Source: Bugula neritina (lineage: Eukaryota > Bryozoa > Gymnolaemata > Cheilostomatida > Bugulidae). From it: a DNA stretch of 64,000 nt. Below, piece by piece: positions 15,041 through 26,310 of the stretch; positions within the stretch are counted from its first letter, which is position 1; every line of letters starts with the position of its first letter. The translations under genes were made by a program, and so were the position numbers. The DNA lies in the NCBI GenBank assembly GCA_964035545.1, contig OZ037765.1, positions 21,894,495-21,958,494 of the forward strand, written 5' to 3'. The notes below the pieces were generated by a model that did not search any database, was not told the origin of the DNA, and worked only from the letters and a program-made list of their open reading frames with translations.

Positions 15041-16109
15041 CACACAACGACCTCGCACTCCATACAATACATATAACACACCAGCACCATACACAACACA
15101 TACACAATACATACACAACACATACACAACACATACACAACACATACACAACACATATACAACATATATACAATATATACCCAACATATACCCCATGAAA
15201 TACGACAAGGTTGATTTTTCAGATAAAGTGATGTAATCTAAAACAACTGCAGCAAGTTTATTAAAGCTTAAAGGTAAACAAGTTTATTGGCTGGACAGGT
15301 GATTAGTAACTAGAGCTAATCTTATTTGAGTTTAATCTTACATCTTTTAAGAGTTTTTTTAATCAGGTGTTAAATAAGGTTGATAAATATTTACCTATTT
15401 CACTTTAAATTGCCTCACTCAGCAACACATTATTTGTGTTTTAAGCATAAAATTAATGCCTCAGGCATTATGGTTAGATGGAAAGAATATGTTAGTTATA
15501 AAATAGAATGTAATAATAAGTTCTATCATTTTGGAAATAGCTAAGAGCATGAATCTTAGCATTAAAACTAGTAACAATCTTTTATTGATGATTAATTTAA
15601 AGTAAGTTTTGCTCAGAATTTTTCATGTGAATAAATAGGAGCTGAACACATGTGCACTACATGCCTATTCAAACAGCAGAAGCAGAGCAAAGACAGCTGG
15701 GAACAAATCAACATGATTTTCATGGTCATGTATCATTAAATAATGTGCTCATCAGTCTGCTAATACAGTTGCCTTGATAAGCTGAAAATATATTATACCA
15801 ATATATTAATATAATAATATAGTAATATGGTAATACATTGTTATATTAATATAGCAATATAGTAATATAATATAGTGATACAGTAGCATAGTAAAATAGT
15901 AATATAGTAAAGTAGTAATACAGTACTGTAGTAATATAGTACTGTATTATTTACCTGAGTTTACGACCTCGAGTAAAGTTATCTCTAGTCCAAAGCTCTG
16001 GATTAGCGTATCCTTCATTGTTGAATTTTGGTAACTTTATTTTATTATTACGAATTGGCTTTAACTTTAATCCTGCCTTAGTATGAGAGAGTCGAAATTG
16101 TGGCTGCAT
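6639..16109 (-). CDS. Unrecognised basic coiled-coil protein, 811 residues, 7 exons
   Basis: Exons in transcript order, all consistent in phase: 16109-15955 (ATG at 16109), 12871-12704, 11637-11408, 11140-10983, 10446-10301, 9027-8036 and 7225-6639 (stop TGA). The N-terminus is basic (MQPQFRLSHTKAGLKLKPI) and contains several short aromatic/Asn-rich stretches. Exon 5 has a short conserved-looking stretch around TGWAEVRASQTIPNLR. Exon 6 holds a Ser/Lys-rich linker and then a strongly charged helix (roughly residues 450-520, rich in E, K, R and Q), a predicted coiled coil. The last exon is Ser/Thr-rich and ends in an acidic tail, YGIELSDDDD. No signal peptide, membrane segment or catalytic motif is visible. 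I do not recognise the family; a cytoskeletal, centrosomal or ciliary role would fit the composition but is inference only. A small additional exon could have been missed, though phases close without one. Confidence 0.7.
10215..10257. repeat. Cluster of overlapping ATCATGAT palindromes
   Basis: The stretch contains TACCATGATATCATGGTA, a perfect 18-bp palindrome at 10240-10257, preceded by two GTATCATGATA copies. It lies in the intron just downstream of the 10301-10446 exon's donor in the unrecognised coiled-coil gene. It may simply be a simple-sequence expansion. Confidence 0.7.
14808..15180. repeat. Compound CA/ACACC/ACACAT microsatellite
   Basis: Runs of (AC)n interrupted by ACCACAC units span about 14808-15037; after a short unique gap, ACACAATAC-type hexamer-like repeats continue to about 15180. 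Open frames through this region encode only His/Thr or Cys/Val runs and are artefacts of the repeat. Confidence 0.95.
15790..15950. repeat. Degenerate ATATAGTAAT low-complexity tract
   Basis: Repeated short words such as AATATAGTAAT fill the stretch just downstream of the first exon's donor (15954) of the coiled-coil gene. No unit is perfectly preserved. Confidence 0.8.
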
Positions 16110-18779
16110 TTGCAACATCATTTCATACTGTAATGCTATTCAACACAACCACAGATTTATTCCATTTGAGTTACAGCACGTGTGTTTGCTCAGCTCGAAA
16201 TACAATACTTCAAATAGTTGAACCGACACAGTTAGCAACCTTACTGGTGTTTGACTACTCAACGTTGGAATTTCAATGCTGAAATGAAATTGTTCCAAGA
16301 TATTCTGCAAACTAATCTTATGTTTACTATTGTGAAAAGTACCACTTTGAAATACTTCAAGTTATAACACCTTTACAAAAAGATCAAATCAAGCATTAGT
16401 TTGTTGACACAATTTGTCTATGGGTTTCTATTAATAGCGATTCAATCGAAAACTTTTACAAAAGCTTTATCTTGTATTGTGTACAGATGGATGTATTTCA
16501 ATATCTCAACAGCAAGCACTAGCAAACACTGCCTTAGAGATGAATATGGGATAGCATTAAATGAATAAATAAAGCAAATACTGAAACTGAAAAGTTTTAA
16601 AAAGCTTCTTATTTTGAGCGTAATTATTTGGTAAGTTCTAGGTCAATAAAATTGATATCTCAAATAAATCCCGTGGCATGAAAAATTAATTCGTATAAAA
16701 TGACAATTAAGAAGTTCTTTTATCTCACAATATAGTCTTATATAATGGCATTTCCTCATTTGTTAGCCTTTTTGATGTAAAATTGTATGATTGTAAATCT
16801 GATTGGCCGTGATGTGGACTAACCTAAATAAACTATTGTTCACATTTTCCAGTGTGCAGAATATACTGCATATGAATCCATGCCAACTTGTGCTATTATG
16901 AAGGATTATAATACAAACTACTCTGGCATAGTAATTATTTATCTGAGAGGAGATTTTCTCAGCACTTCTCAATCTTTAAAGATCCTAGTTTATGTTATAG
17001 AATAATATGAATTTAGATTTTCTAGTTCAAGTATGACACTGCATGGATCATACTTGAAAGAAGAAAAGTTTAAACTCATGAAAGGTCATCTTTTGTTCCT
17101 GCTGCTTATTTAATTTGAGTTATGAGTTAGTCAAGTTCAAGTTCAGATACTTATAAAGCTAATCCCAGAAGAGCTGGGTATATACTGCATGTTACTATAC
17201 ATAGTGTGCAATATGCAGCTGCAAGCACAACTGTCCAACATTCCACCTTTGCATATAGCATGCTTTTATGTATTCTTATTTAAACAGCTGTTACTAAGTC
17301 ATTTCCACTGCGATTTAAACTAATTTATATTTTACATAATTTTCTCCAAAAAGTGTGGTGGGATCTTGAGTTACTAAAGAAAATTGGCACACAATTGTTA
17401 TATCTATTCTTAAAACTATGTGCAGATATACTTTCACCATAGTTTCGAAAATAATTCATTATAAAAGCTAAACAACATACATTTTGCAGAGAAAAACTAA
17501 ATCTCTATAATAGCTGATGGCACTACTGTAGGTAAAATATTTGCTTATAGCCAAAGATGTTTTGCTTCAGCCTGCTGTTTGCTGCATGTTATAAATGTGC
17601 TCCTTGTCAGCAAACTTTTACATTGATTATCTAATCTAAAACTTCACGGTGTATTTATTTTTGCAATGAAATTCTGACAACTTTGTAAAATCTCTCATTA
17701 AGGACGTGCCAGCACAGAAATGAAAGTGCACCATTGTTATGTTCACAACTGTATTACTTCAAGCTGTTTTAGCTAGAAATATCTAAATTCTAAAAGAATA
17801 ATGTTTTACTGCGTTTTAAGTGCAATAATTGTTCTTCGAACTTCAAAGGTTAATTATATAGCATTTTGCCTTTATAAAAACTGGTTTACCATCAAGTAAG
17901 CTAACACCACTGAACTGATACTATAAGGTTATAGTTCACTGGCTAACACTGTTGATTTGGAGACTGATGCCATCTTATTTATGTTAAATATTAGGATAAA
18001 ATTGGTAGAGTTGTAGTTGACATGACTGTTGTATTTTACGTATGTAGAAGAAGAGAAAGAACGAGAAAAAGTATTGTGGGTAATATAATAAAGTATTCGT
18101 ACAGAGAGAAGACAACTAATAATATGGTTATTTGTTAGTTATAAATGTTCATTGTCACAACAGGAAGATTGTATCCTATCAACAAACACATCTAGCCATT
18201 TAAATTAATAACAGTGTCAGTTTGAATAGTTGTATAGATAGGTGTCTCCAGCTAAGATCAAGAAGTACTCTTAAAAATATTATGTGAATGATTCGATATA
18301 GCAAAATATGTATATCAACAACAATAGTGTCAAGATTCATGCTATCTAATGCTCTAAGTGTACAATATGACAGAATTATATACAAACATGCAATTGAGTC
18401 TAAAGATCAGATATTGCTTTCATTGCTTGACTAAAACTATACCTGATGAAAACACTTATTCCAGTTACATATTTGCAAATTAACATGTTAAATAACGATA
18501 CTCAGTTTGCTTGGTTATAATAAATTATGAATAACTCTGCTACTTTCCTAAGCTTGCTACATTTAATAGAAATATATATAGAATGTTGTTCAACTAAAAA
18601 GAATTAAATATTACCAAATAACAATTATTAATCTGTTTTAGTAATTTTAGTCCTTGAACCCACTGAAAGTAGAAGTTAGAAAGGGAAGTAAACAGAATAA
18701 TTAAGCCAAATTTCAAACACTTAAAAGGATATTCTACTAGGGTGATTGATATCATTTGTAGTGTTGAGTTTACACAGTG
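16110..18779. other. Gene-free intergenic stretch
   Basis: This lies upstream of the start codon of the - strand coiled-coil gene, so its left part should hold that gene's 5' UTR and promoter. Apart from a short perfect inverted repeat at 17026-17058 I see no exon, RNA gene or mobile element. Confidence 0.5.
17026..17058. repeat. Perfect 11-bp inverted repeat
   Basis: Arms TTCAAGTATGA (17026-17036) and TCATACTTGAA (17048-17058) are exact reverse complements with an 11-nt spacer. It could form a small hairpin or bind a dimeric factor; it may also be chance in AT-rich DNA. Confidence 0.6.
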
Positions 18780-18851
18780 GTCCCCGTGGTGTAATGGTTA
18801 GCACACTTGCTTGCAAGCCAGAGGTCTCGGGTTTGAATCCCAGTGGGTGCA
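18780..18851 (+). tRNA. tRNA-like sequence, probably a pseudogene or tRNA-derived SINE head
   Basis: About 72 nt resemble a tRNA. The A box region TGGTGTAATGG and B box GGTTTGAATCC are well formed, and a T5 run at 18856-18860 could terminate Pol III. However, the best fold has a mismatch in the acceptor stem, a mismatch in the T stem and either a 6-nt anticodon loop or poorly paired anticodon stem. Depending on how the loop is drawn the anticodon would be TGC (Ala) or GCA (Cys). These defects argue for a pseudogene or a SINE head over a working tRNA, but I cannot rule out a functional gene without a covariance-model score. Confidence 0.5.
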
Positions 18852-19622
18852 ATTATTTTTCATCATTAAAGACCTAGTGAGAACCTAACCTACTGATGTG
18901 ATAAAGTACCACTAGTTTATGTATCTAATAAATATCTAGTGTATGCTAGCTACTGCTGCTTTGTATTCCATTAAATATACATCTAGGCTGTCACTGTTAT
19001 TAGGAAGACAAATCCAAGTTTGAGAAAATTGAGTTCCTTAATAAAGCTAGCCAAGTACTGTATTACGCAACTAATAATACCTGTAGTTGGTCTGAATTTA
19101 GAAAATAAGTTCTTTGAAGAGATGAGCCTACGAATTGCTACTGCTATCATAATAAAATTACTAGAACTGATAAAAACTTATTGCAACTTTTTACAACACA
19201 ATTCCAGAGGACGTCTTGAATGAAATAAGAACCATTCAAGTACTTACAGCTAAATCAGTTTTATCACAGTATGCTTGCCTAAACTAGCTTGTAATATTGC
19301 TAGGCATGCCAGTCAGGCTGCTTTTCACTTAAATAATAAAATAAATAGTGACTCATATTATATTACTACGGTATTGAGCTTGAAATACAAAAAATAGGTC
19401 AATTAATGTTTTTTTATATTATTTTTTTGGAGCAACTATAATTTTGAACAAATGAAAAGTTTATAATAGTTTTTTTAATTTGATTAGCCACAAATAAAAC
19501 AAACAAACAAATTTGCTGCAAAATGTATCATAATGAAGTTGAAAAAGTCAAGTAGCGTAATTAAGGAGTTGGAAAGCTTTTATGTAGTATATACCAAACT
19601 CATTAAATAGTAATGTGGAAAT
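18852..19622. other. Gene-free stretch with 3' flank of the next gene
   Basis: The right end is the 3' side of the - strand gene that stops at 19623, so it should contain that 3' UTR. I see no clear polyadenylation hexamer close to the stop and no other gene. Confidence 0.4.
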
Positions 19623-22600
19623 CTATTCCTTCTTTTTCTTTGACTTTCTGGGTTCTTGGTCACCAGGAGACTTTTGTTCAGACAAACCAGTTGCTCCTTC
19701 TTCTGTTACTGAAGAAGGTGACACAGACTGCTCCTCAGCTTTCCTTTTTCTTGGAGACTTCCTTATTGGAGTCTCTTCTTTCATTGGTGATTTTTCTTTT
19801 ATTGGTGACTTTCCTTTTCCAGTACCTTTCATTGGTGATTTTTCTTTTCCAGTACTTTTTGTTGGAGATTTTTCTTTTCCAGTACCTTTTGTTGGTGACT
19901 TTCCTTTTCCAGTACTTTCTATTGGTGATTTTCCTTTTCCAGTACCTTTCATTGGTGATTTTTCTTTTCCAATACTTTTTGTTAGAGATTTTTCTTTTCC
20001 AGTACCTTTTGTTGGTGACTTTCCTTTTCCAGTACTTTCTATTGGTGATTTTCCTTTTCTAGTACCTTTCATTGGTGATTTTCCTTTTCCACTGTACTCT
20101 AAAAATGGAATTTCCTTTTGGGGTGAAATATCCATATCAGAAGAGTTTGGAGGCCTTTCCTTAGAGAAACTCGAAGCACTGATACTTGGTGGAACAGAAA
20201 CAGAGCTCAAGTCCAGAGGAGAAATTTCTGGATCAAGTATGAAGGGTGTGACTCCTTCTTGGAAGGACAGAAATGCCCGTTTTCTTTGTAAATCAGAATC
20301 TACTTTTGAGAGATGAGAGCCTAGTGGTTCTATCATCAAAAACATTGTACTGAAATCACGGTCGAGAACCTTTTTAATCATATCCTCTGTTTCTAACTCT
20401 CTCTACAAGCAAACATATAGTTATAGTCAATGTAAACTTTAGTGCAATTTTGTTTTGTTTTGTCTTTTTTTTTTTTATTTTCAGCAGTTTATAGACCTAC
20501 AAGTCCATCTTTGAACAATTTCTTTAGGGCTGGTGACCGAGCTTGCAGATATTCGTTCACTGGTTTGACAATTCTTTCAACGGAAGCTTTGATAGACTCA
20601 TTCCCTTGTCTCCCTATTACATGGATTGCTAGTAGAATAACCTATAACAAGTTATAATTGAAGTCATAAAGAGTAAATTGTAACTATTAACAATAAAGAG
20701 GTTTTTGTTATCTAGTGCCTGTACAGCCCTTCTCTTACAGAGTTTGTGTGCCAGAGCATTAGCTGAAGCAAAGAAGAAAACTGTGGCAACATTTTCAACA
20801 GGTGTGCTGTCCTGCTCAGTTCAAACAGCTACCGCTAAGTTTGCTATTACTTTTTCAACTAACTGTATGTTGAAGCTAAGAAAAAGTATTCTTTAACATG
20901 CTTTAAGGTGTCATGGCTTTAAAGTTTAATACATGTTAGAGCTGCTCCGAAGTAAATAAATGTTATCCATAGACTTTCAAACTGTATATAACAAAACTCA
21001 GCACAGTATTTAAAAATATAAAAATAATATGAACAAGAATTTCCTTAAAGTTTGAGTTAATGAGAATAATAATTTCTACAAAAGTAATACTGGTGAGAGA
21101 CAGTAGCAACACTTTGAACAAAAACCAGTAAATTGAATAATTGGGCTGTAGTTACATTACCATCATGATTCTGTCATAAGTTGGAATCTGATAGTCAGGC
21201 AGGACATGCACCAGAAGAGATTCGAGGAGATTACGACTGTTTTCATTGGCAAGCTTAGAATTGACCTTCTCTATGACTGTTTTATATTTCTCAGAGCTTT
21301 TTATCCAGTTGGCTGCAACAAATCTTCACCAGTTTTAAAAGCACAATCATCAAGATAGAAACAATAGAGAAAAGTTGTAGAGAAATGCCTGTATTTCTAA
21401 ATTAAAAATCTATAATACAAACCATATTCAATGATATGCTTGTCTAGAGGTTGTTGGGCAGCTCTATTTCTCACAGGTGTTGAGACCTCACTGTGGAAAG
21501 CAGAAGACAATTAAAGTCAAGCAAAATAACGAAACTAAGCCAACAGATAATTCACACAAATAGAAATAAAAGAGGTAAACTTGAACTTAATGAGTTAATG
21601 TACACAAGTTAAAGCAAAAATAGACACATGACCTAGACAGAGTTGTACTACCTTGTTGACAATATGGCGGATATAGCGCTATCTATTATGTTCTTGTTAG
21701 CTAAGGTCTTATTTCTGTTTTTGAGCTCCAGCATGCTTGCTTTAACCTTTAATGGCAATAGATCTCGAATTGATTTGCTGTAGAATGGTTTAGTGCTGGG
21801 CAATATCTTGTATGAATCTTCAAATATCCTCTTGATGTTGGTTAGCTGAATCTTCCGTCTAGTGTCTAATAACCAAATAGCTTTTTCTCTCCAAGCTTGC
21901 TGCAAATAAAATTAATATAATATAGAGAAACTTATGTAGAATCCTAATCCCCAATTCAATGGCAGTGTAACTAGAGTTTTCATTTAAGAGATGATCAGGA
22001 CGGCTTCAAAAATAAAGGCTAAACAGTAACTTACTAATAGCTAACTCTACGCTGCCTAAAATATTATTCTTACTAAATATGCCAACACGTAGCAGCACTA
22101 TAACCCAATTATAGCAGCACCCATTTTTATCATTCTAATACCATTAAAACACACATACACCCTTTCTACCATTAAAAATATGCATCTGAACTAGTAGTAT
22201 TATTATCTAGTTAAAAAACTTAAGCAAGTTTTCAAAAAAGCATTAACAATTTTGTGACAAGTAAGCTTACAAAGTAACTTACAATTTGCCTTCCAAAGTT
22301 ACAGACAAAATCTCGGAAAATGCGGCTTGCAACATCCAAGAGGCGATTAGAATTCCATAAATCGTCTGCATTTACTGCCAGGCAGTTGACCATTTCACCA
22401 ATTATTATCATCATCTAAATATTTAATAAAATGCAATGCTGAGGGTTCAAATAGTTATAAGTAGTTTATAAACTTATGTTGGTAGCTGTAATAATTGTAT
22501 GAGCAGTAGCAGCCACTACAAGCAGTAGCAGCACTACAAGCAGCAGCAGCAGCAGCAATATCAGCAGCAGGTACAAAAGAAAGTTCTAAGAATTTCATAT

Positions 22601-24870
22601 AAGGAAGATTGTTTACCATCATCAAGCAATCATCAGAGAAGTTACGGGTGTTTGCATTAAAAAAGTATAGATCTACGAGAGTATGTAGCCTCAGGTTTAT
22701 GGGAAGTGGATTGTCTTTATCCAGTAATTCACTCATGAAGAATCCGCAAGTCTTTTCATAGTCGACTTGACTTCTAATGCGATCACCTTAAATGAATATA
22801 ATATTTTGGTGAAAATTTAGGTGAGGAGTTTGAATTAATCACGTCTCCAGGCACATACAATTAAAAAAACAAATAAAATGCTTCTCAAAACCACAAATAA
22901 TTGTTGGCTATTACAGTGAAATCGGGTATCTCTGTCAGTCAAAAGAAAATGACACTGGACATTTTTAAAAGAATCATGAACTAGTTACAATATTAAAAAA
23001 TGCAGTTCAAGTCAAAATACATAGTATATTTTGTGCTTTTATTATTTGGCTCTTTGAATTGCAATAAAATATTCAAACTTAACACTGGGGCACATCATCT
23101 AGACAAACTAATGAATGCGGCACTATTAGAACTTCAACATATTCACCATATTGTTTGAGAATATCATTTATTTCTGTATCCCAAAGCGTTCTGCTCATGG
23201 TTCTCAAATGTATAAATTCCTGGATTGTACTCTCTGATGCGTCATTTCTAAAACTGGTAACATTGACCACTAAGAAAACGTAATAACAAAATACTATAAT
23301 ATTACCGATGCTAAATGAAGGCTATCGGTGATAATAGGAAAATCATACAATTATGACTGTTCCTTTGTCACAATGAAAAACAAGTCCCTAGTCTGCTTTA
23401 AAGAATCAGGGGTTCTCACAGGTTTAGCTACCATAAACAATTGTGAGTTTAGGCATTCTAAATGAGCAGTTACAGCGTCTGCCAGCTTACTACCAGTAAT
23501 TATGTCTGTAACAGTAACTAGCAGCATGTTTACATGCACACTGTGGGTATGTGTGTCTTATAGTCCATCATCATAGCATATTAATAGCTCCTACAACTGC
23601 GCAGCAAAAGCCACAATCAGTGAATCAAATGTATTGCCAAAGTCTGAGACAACAAATCTGCCAGAATATTTCTGTTCCCTTAACTGGAATTGTTTGGGGC
23701 TGGTGGTGCAACTTGGGTGACCAATGGGCTCTGGAACACATCATTTTGGTTTATTTGTTTTTTGTGTATAATTCTGCTGCTGTTGGAAAGCATTGGTTAT
23801 CCTGATCAGTTGCAATTAGTAGAGCCAAAGAGCAAGTTATACTACTTATAATTTTACATTAAACAAGATACATATTACTAACTATTGAAATCTAAGAGCA
23901 GAAGCTGTATTATCAAGTTATCAGAGAAGAGCTAAAGGTTTGTCTGCTATTAATTTTTTTATCATTTATTGTCTTAATGCTGTAATATCGATGCTTTTAG
24001 TTTATATTATATAAAATGGTTTATAGCTGTCATTATTTTTAGTGAATTATTATGCAATAATATTTTTGCTTACTTTAATAATTTTTATGTGTGTTATTTC
24101 CTTACAGTTCTTATTTTCTTGTACTTTATTTAGCCTTATATTGTGTGTATTGTGTAGCTTTGTGAGCAAAAGTGTTATAAGTTGGAATAAAATACTAATA
24201 ACTACACTCACAAGACATCAGTTGAATTTCTAAACCTACTCTGATAAGCTTGCAGTTGCTAGCAGACCTAACAAAACTGCTACAATGTAGTTGTCTTATC
24301 TATAATTACTAGCTCAGCATTATGGGCAATGCAAAACCTTGATCTCGTAATGTAAAAACTTCTATCCTATTAATGTTGGTGCTCAATGAAGCATAATTTT
24401 AAAATTTCCAAAATTAATTACAATAAAATGTTTACCATGAATGAAATTAACATATCAAGTAATGGAAGCTATAAAACTGGCAAATGCTTGGCAAATTTTG
24501 CAAATCTCCTTTCGATTCTAGTTCCTTAAAACACATATATGTAAGTGGAATTGATAATGCTGCACAATTACAGTAGTAACCTGAAAATTGATGGTCATGT
24601 TAGCTGTACTATAACCAGCAAATACACTCTCTAGCTATTAAAATTACTGCCATCTGTATATATTACCTATAGTGATATTTTAAACTAGTAATAAACAAGT
24701 TTTAAAACTTAAATTTACACAATATCACATAAAAATAAGTAAAACTGTTTGTTGACATACCAGTAAAGAGCAACTGCAGTCAATGCATTTGTAGGGCTGC
24801 AAGCTGTGATATGGACATCTTGCCGCTTTGCAACCTTTTTTCCTGGAGATACGGCTTCATCGTCTGCCAT
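19623..24870 (-). CDS. Unrecognised ~715-residue protein with Lys/Ser-Pro repeat tail, 10 exons
   Basis: Exons in transcript order: 24870-24761 (ATG at 24870), 23540-23358, 23247-23084, 22786-22617, 22414-22283, 21899-21652, 21490-21423, 21312-21161, 20641-20501 and 20402-19623 (stop TAG). Phases close throughout; the 23358 donor (GTCATA) and the 23084 donor (GTTAAG) are weak, so exons 2 and 3 are the least sure. The first two thirds (N-terminus MADDEAVSPGKKVAKRQ) look like an all-helical folded domain without obvious motif, signal peptide or membrane segment. The last exon encodes a basic low-complexity tail of nine 10-residue repeats (type GKGKSPTKGT / GKEKSPTKST) and then KSPRKRK and KSKKKKE. 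Such S-P-x-K repeats resemble those of DNA-binding tails and would be phosphorylation targets of proline-directed kinases; a nuclear role is inference. I do not recognise the family. Confidence 0.7.
19780..20100 (-). repeat. Coding 30-bp tandem repeat with 120-bp higher-order period
   Basis: About nine 30-bp units encode K-x-K-S-P-x-K/E-x-T-x blocks. The order of unit types (MKGT, IEST, TKGT, TKST/I) repeats every four units, so the array grew by duplication of a 40-residue block and not of single units. The frame is intact throughout. Confidence 0.85.
22495..22575. repeat. CAG/TGC-type trinucleotide-rich tract in intron
   Basis: An imperfect run of GCAGTAGCAGC and GCAGCAGCAG lies in the intron between the 22786-22617 and 22414-22283 exons of the unrecognised repeat-tail gene. 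It is about 80 bp and interrupted. Confidence 0.8.
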
Positions 24871-26310
24871 CTTTTCTTTGCCAACGATTCACTTACAGTA
24901 GGCCAACTTATATTAGAATGTTGAAGCTATTCGAAAGCTAGTCATTTCAGCTTTTAAGACTATATACTCTATTATTTAAGCTATTTATATTTAAAGCTAC
25001 AAAATGCTATGAAAATGGGTGCAGTTTAAAAAGCTTTTAATAATCTGCTTGTAGTCTTTTTGAGACTTATCCTCTTAATATGGAATGAGTTGCTAAACCT
25101 ATCCTGAATCCTAATAGCAATGGATGGCAGAACACGTTAACAAGTTATAGTACCACAAGTTATATAGTATTAGACAATTCTGCAGAAGATTATGAGTGTA
25201 AAATCATAAAATTCTAGCTGCCAAAAAATAATTAAAATATAGGTTTGGAGACATTTTAGAGACAATGTTTCCAGTAACTTTTAAAATTTTATTATCCCAG
25301 CTGAATGTTAAACTTGATCATAATACCTTACTCGTGTGTAAATACAGGCTAGAGTTTGTGTGCAAGGCAAAATTAATTGTTTTATAGTTTGAAACTTATT
25401 GATAATATTAGTAAGAATGCAAAAGGCATGTTTTATTTTATATCATCAATTACTGCCAATATGCTTTTACCAAAACTAAAAAAGAATTGTTTCTACTTTA
25501 CCTTATTGATATCAGCTAAATGCTTGCATTAACAGCAGCTAATGTGAAAAAAATGTAGCTATTAATTTTAAAGACGGCAAGCACAATCTTTTGCCTACTA
25601 CTGGAGAGTCAGAGAATCACTAACATGTTGAGTTTCAAATATAGCACTGAGCTCTAAATATTTAACTCAGTTTTAATTACAGAGCTTTATACAGATTACC
25701 ACCATAGATCAATTAAAATTTTTTGGTACAAATGTTTTGTTGAATAAAGTGATAGAAAACGTTTTGTGCTGTAGTACTGATAGTTATGTTTAGACTTTAG
25801 AGTTTAGACTTTAGAGCATTCAGTCAAGAGCTATAATTGTGAGTTGTCTTCTATTAATCAAACTGACAAATATACTGCTACAGCGAGCAAACTTTTACAT
25901 TCTTTATAAATAGTTTACCTGTTTCAATGGAAACGAACACCAAAAGTTAAAGTGATACGAATCTGCTGCGGGTTTGATGCTATTTTACTTCATTTAGGTA
26001 GTGATTAGTACTACCATCAACATTTTAGAAGTGCCCATAAACGCAAGATGCTATTTTTATACATAAATTTCTAAAAAATTAAAAGAGAATTAAAGCGACT
26101 AAGCCACATACTCGTATTCAATTTGGTATTCATATTGACTCAATTATTGAGATTCGAAGACATTAAAAACTGAAAGATTACAGAGAAATCAAATAAAATT
26201 ATCATAAATAGAACATATAATTTTTGTATATGCATAATTTTTTATAAATAAAATAACAACACAAATCTGCAAACTTCAATTTTTATACACACTGATAACA
26301 ACATTAAGTG
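24871..26310. other. Divergent intergenic region (candidate promoters)
   Basis: The repeat-tail gene starts leftward at 24870 and DNAJC27 starts rightward at 26311, so these 1.4 kb should carry both promoters. The stretch is AT-rich; a short exact direct repeat (TTTAGACTTTAGAG) sits near 25790-25817. I see no coding sequence. Confidence 0.5.

Larger units (their letters stand above)
12872..15954 (-). other. Long first intron of the coiled-coil gene
   Basis: About 3.1 kb without coding signal on either strand. It holds the CA-type microsatellite at 14808-15180 and, near its 5' end (about 15790-15950), an AT-rich stretch of degenerate ATATAGTAAT repeats. Short open frames here have no splice or family support. 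Confidence 0.6.

Noticed and set aside
14772-15208. Long open frames on both strands encoding His/Thr or Cys/Val runs
   Set aside because: They are translations of the CA microsatellite and have no splice or family support.
19613-20316. Plus-strand open frames of Phe/Leu-rich repeats
   Set aside because: They are the antisense of the KSPxK repeat exon, whose minus-strand frame ends in a proper stop and links in phase to upstream exons.
20700-20900. Plus-strand open frame in an intron of the repeat-tail gene
   Set aside because: No acceptor/donor pair, no motif, and the flanking minus-strand exons join without it.
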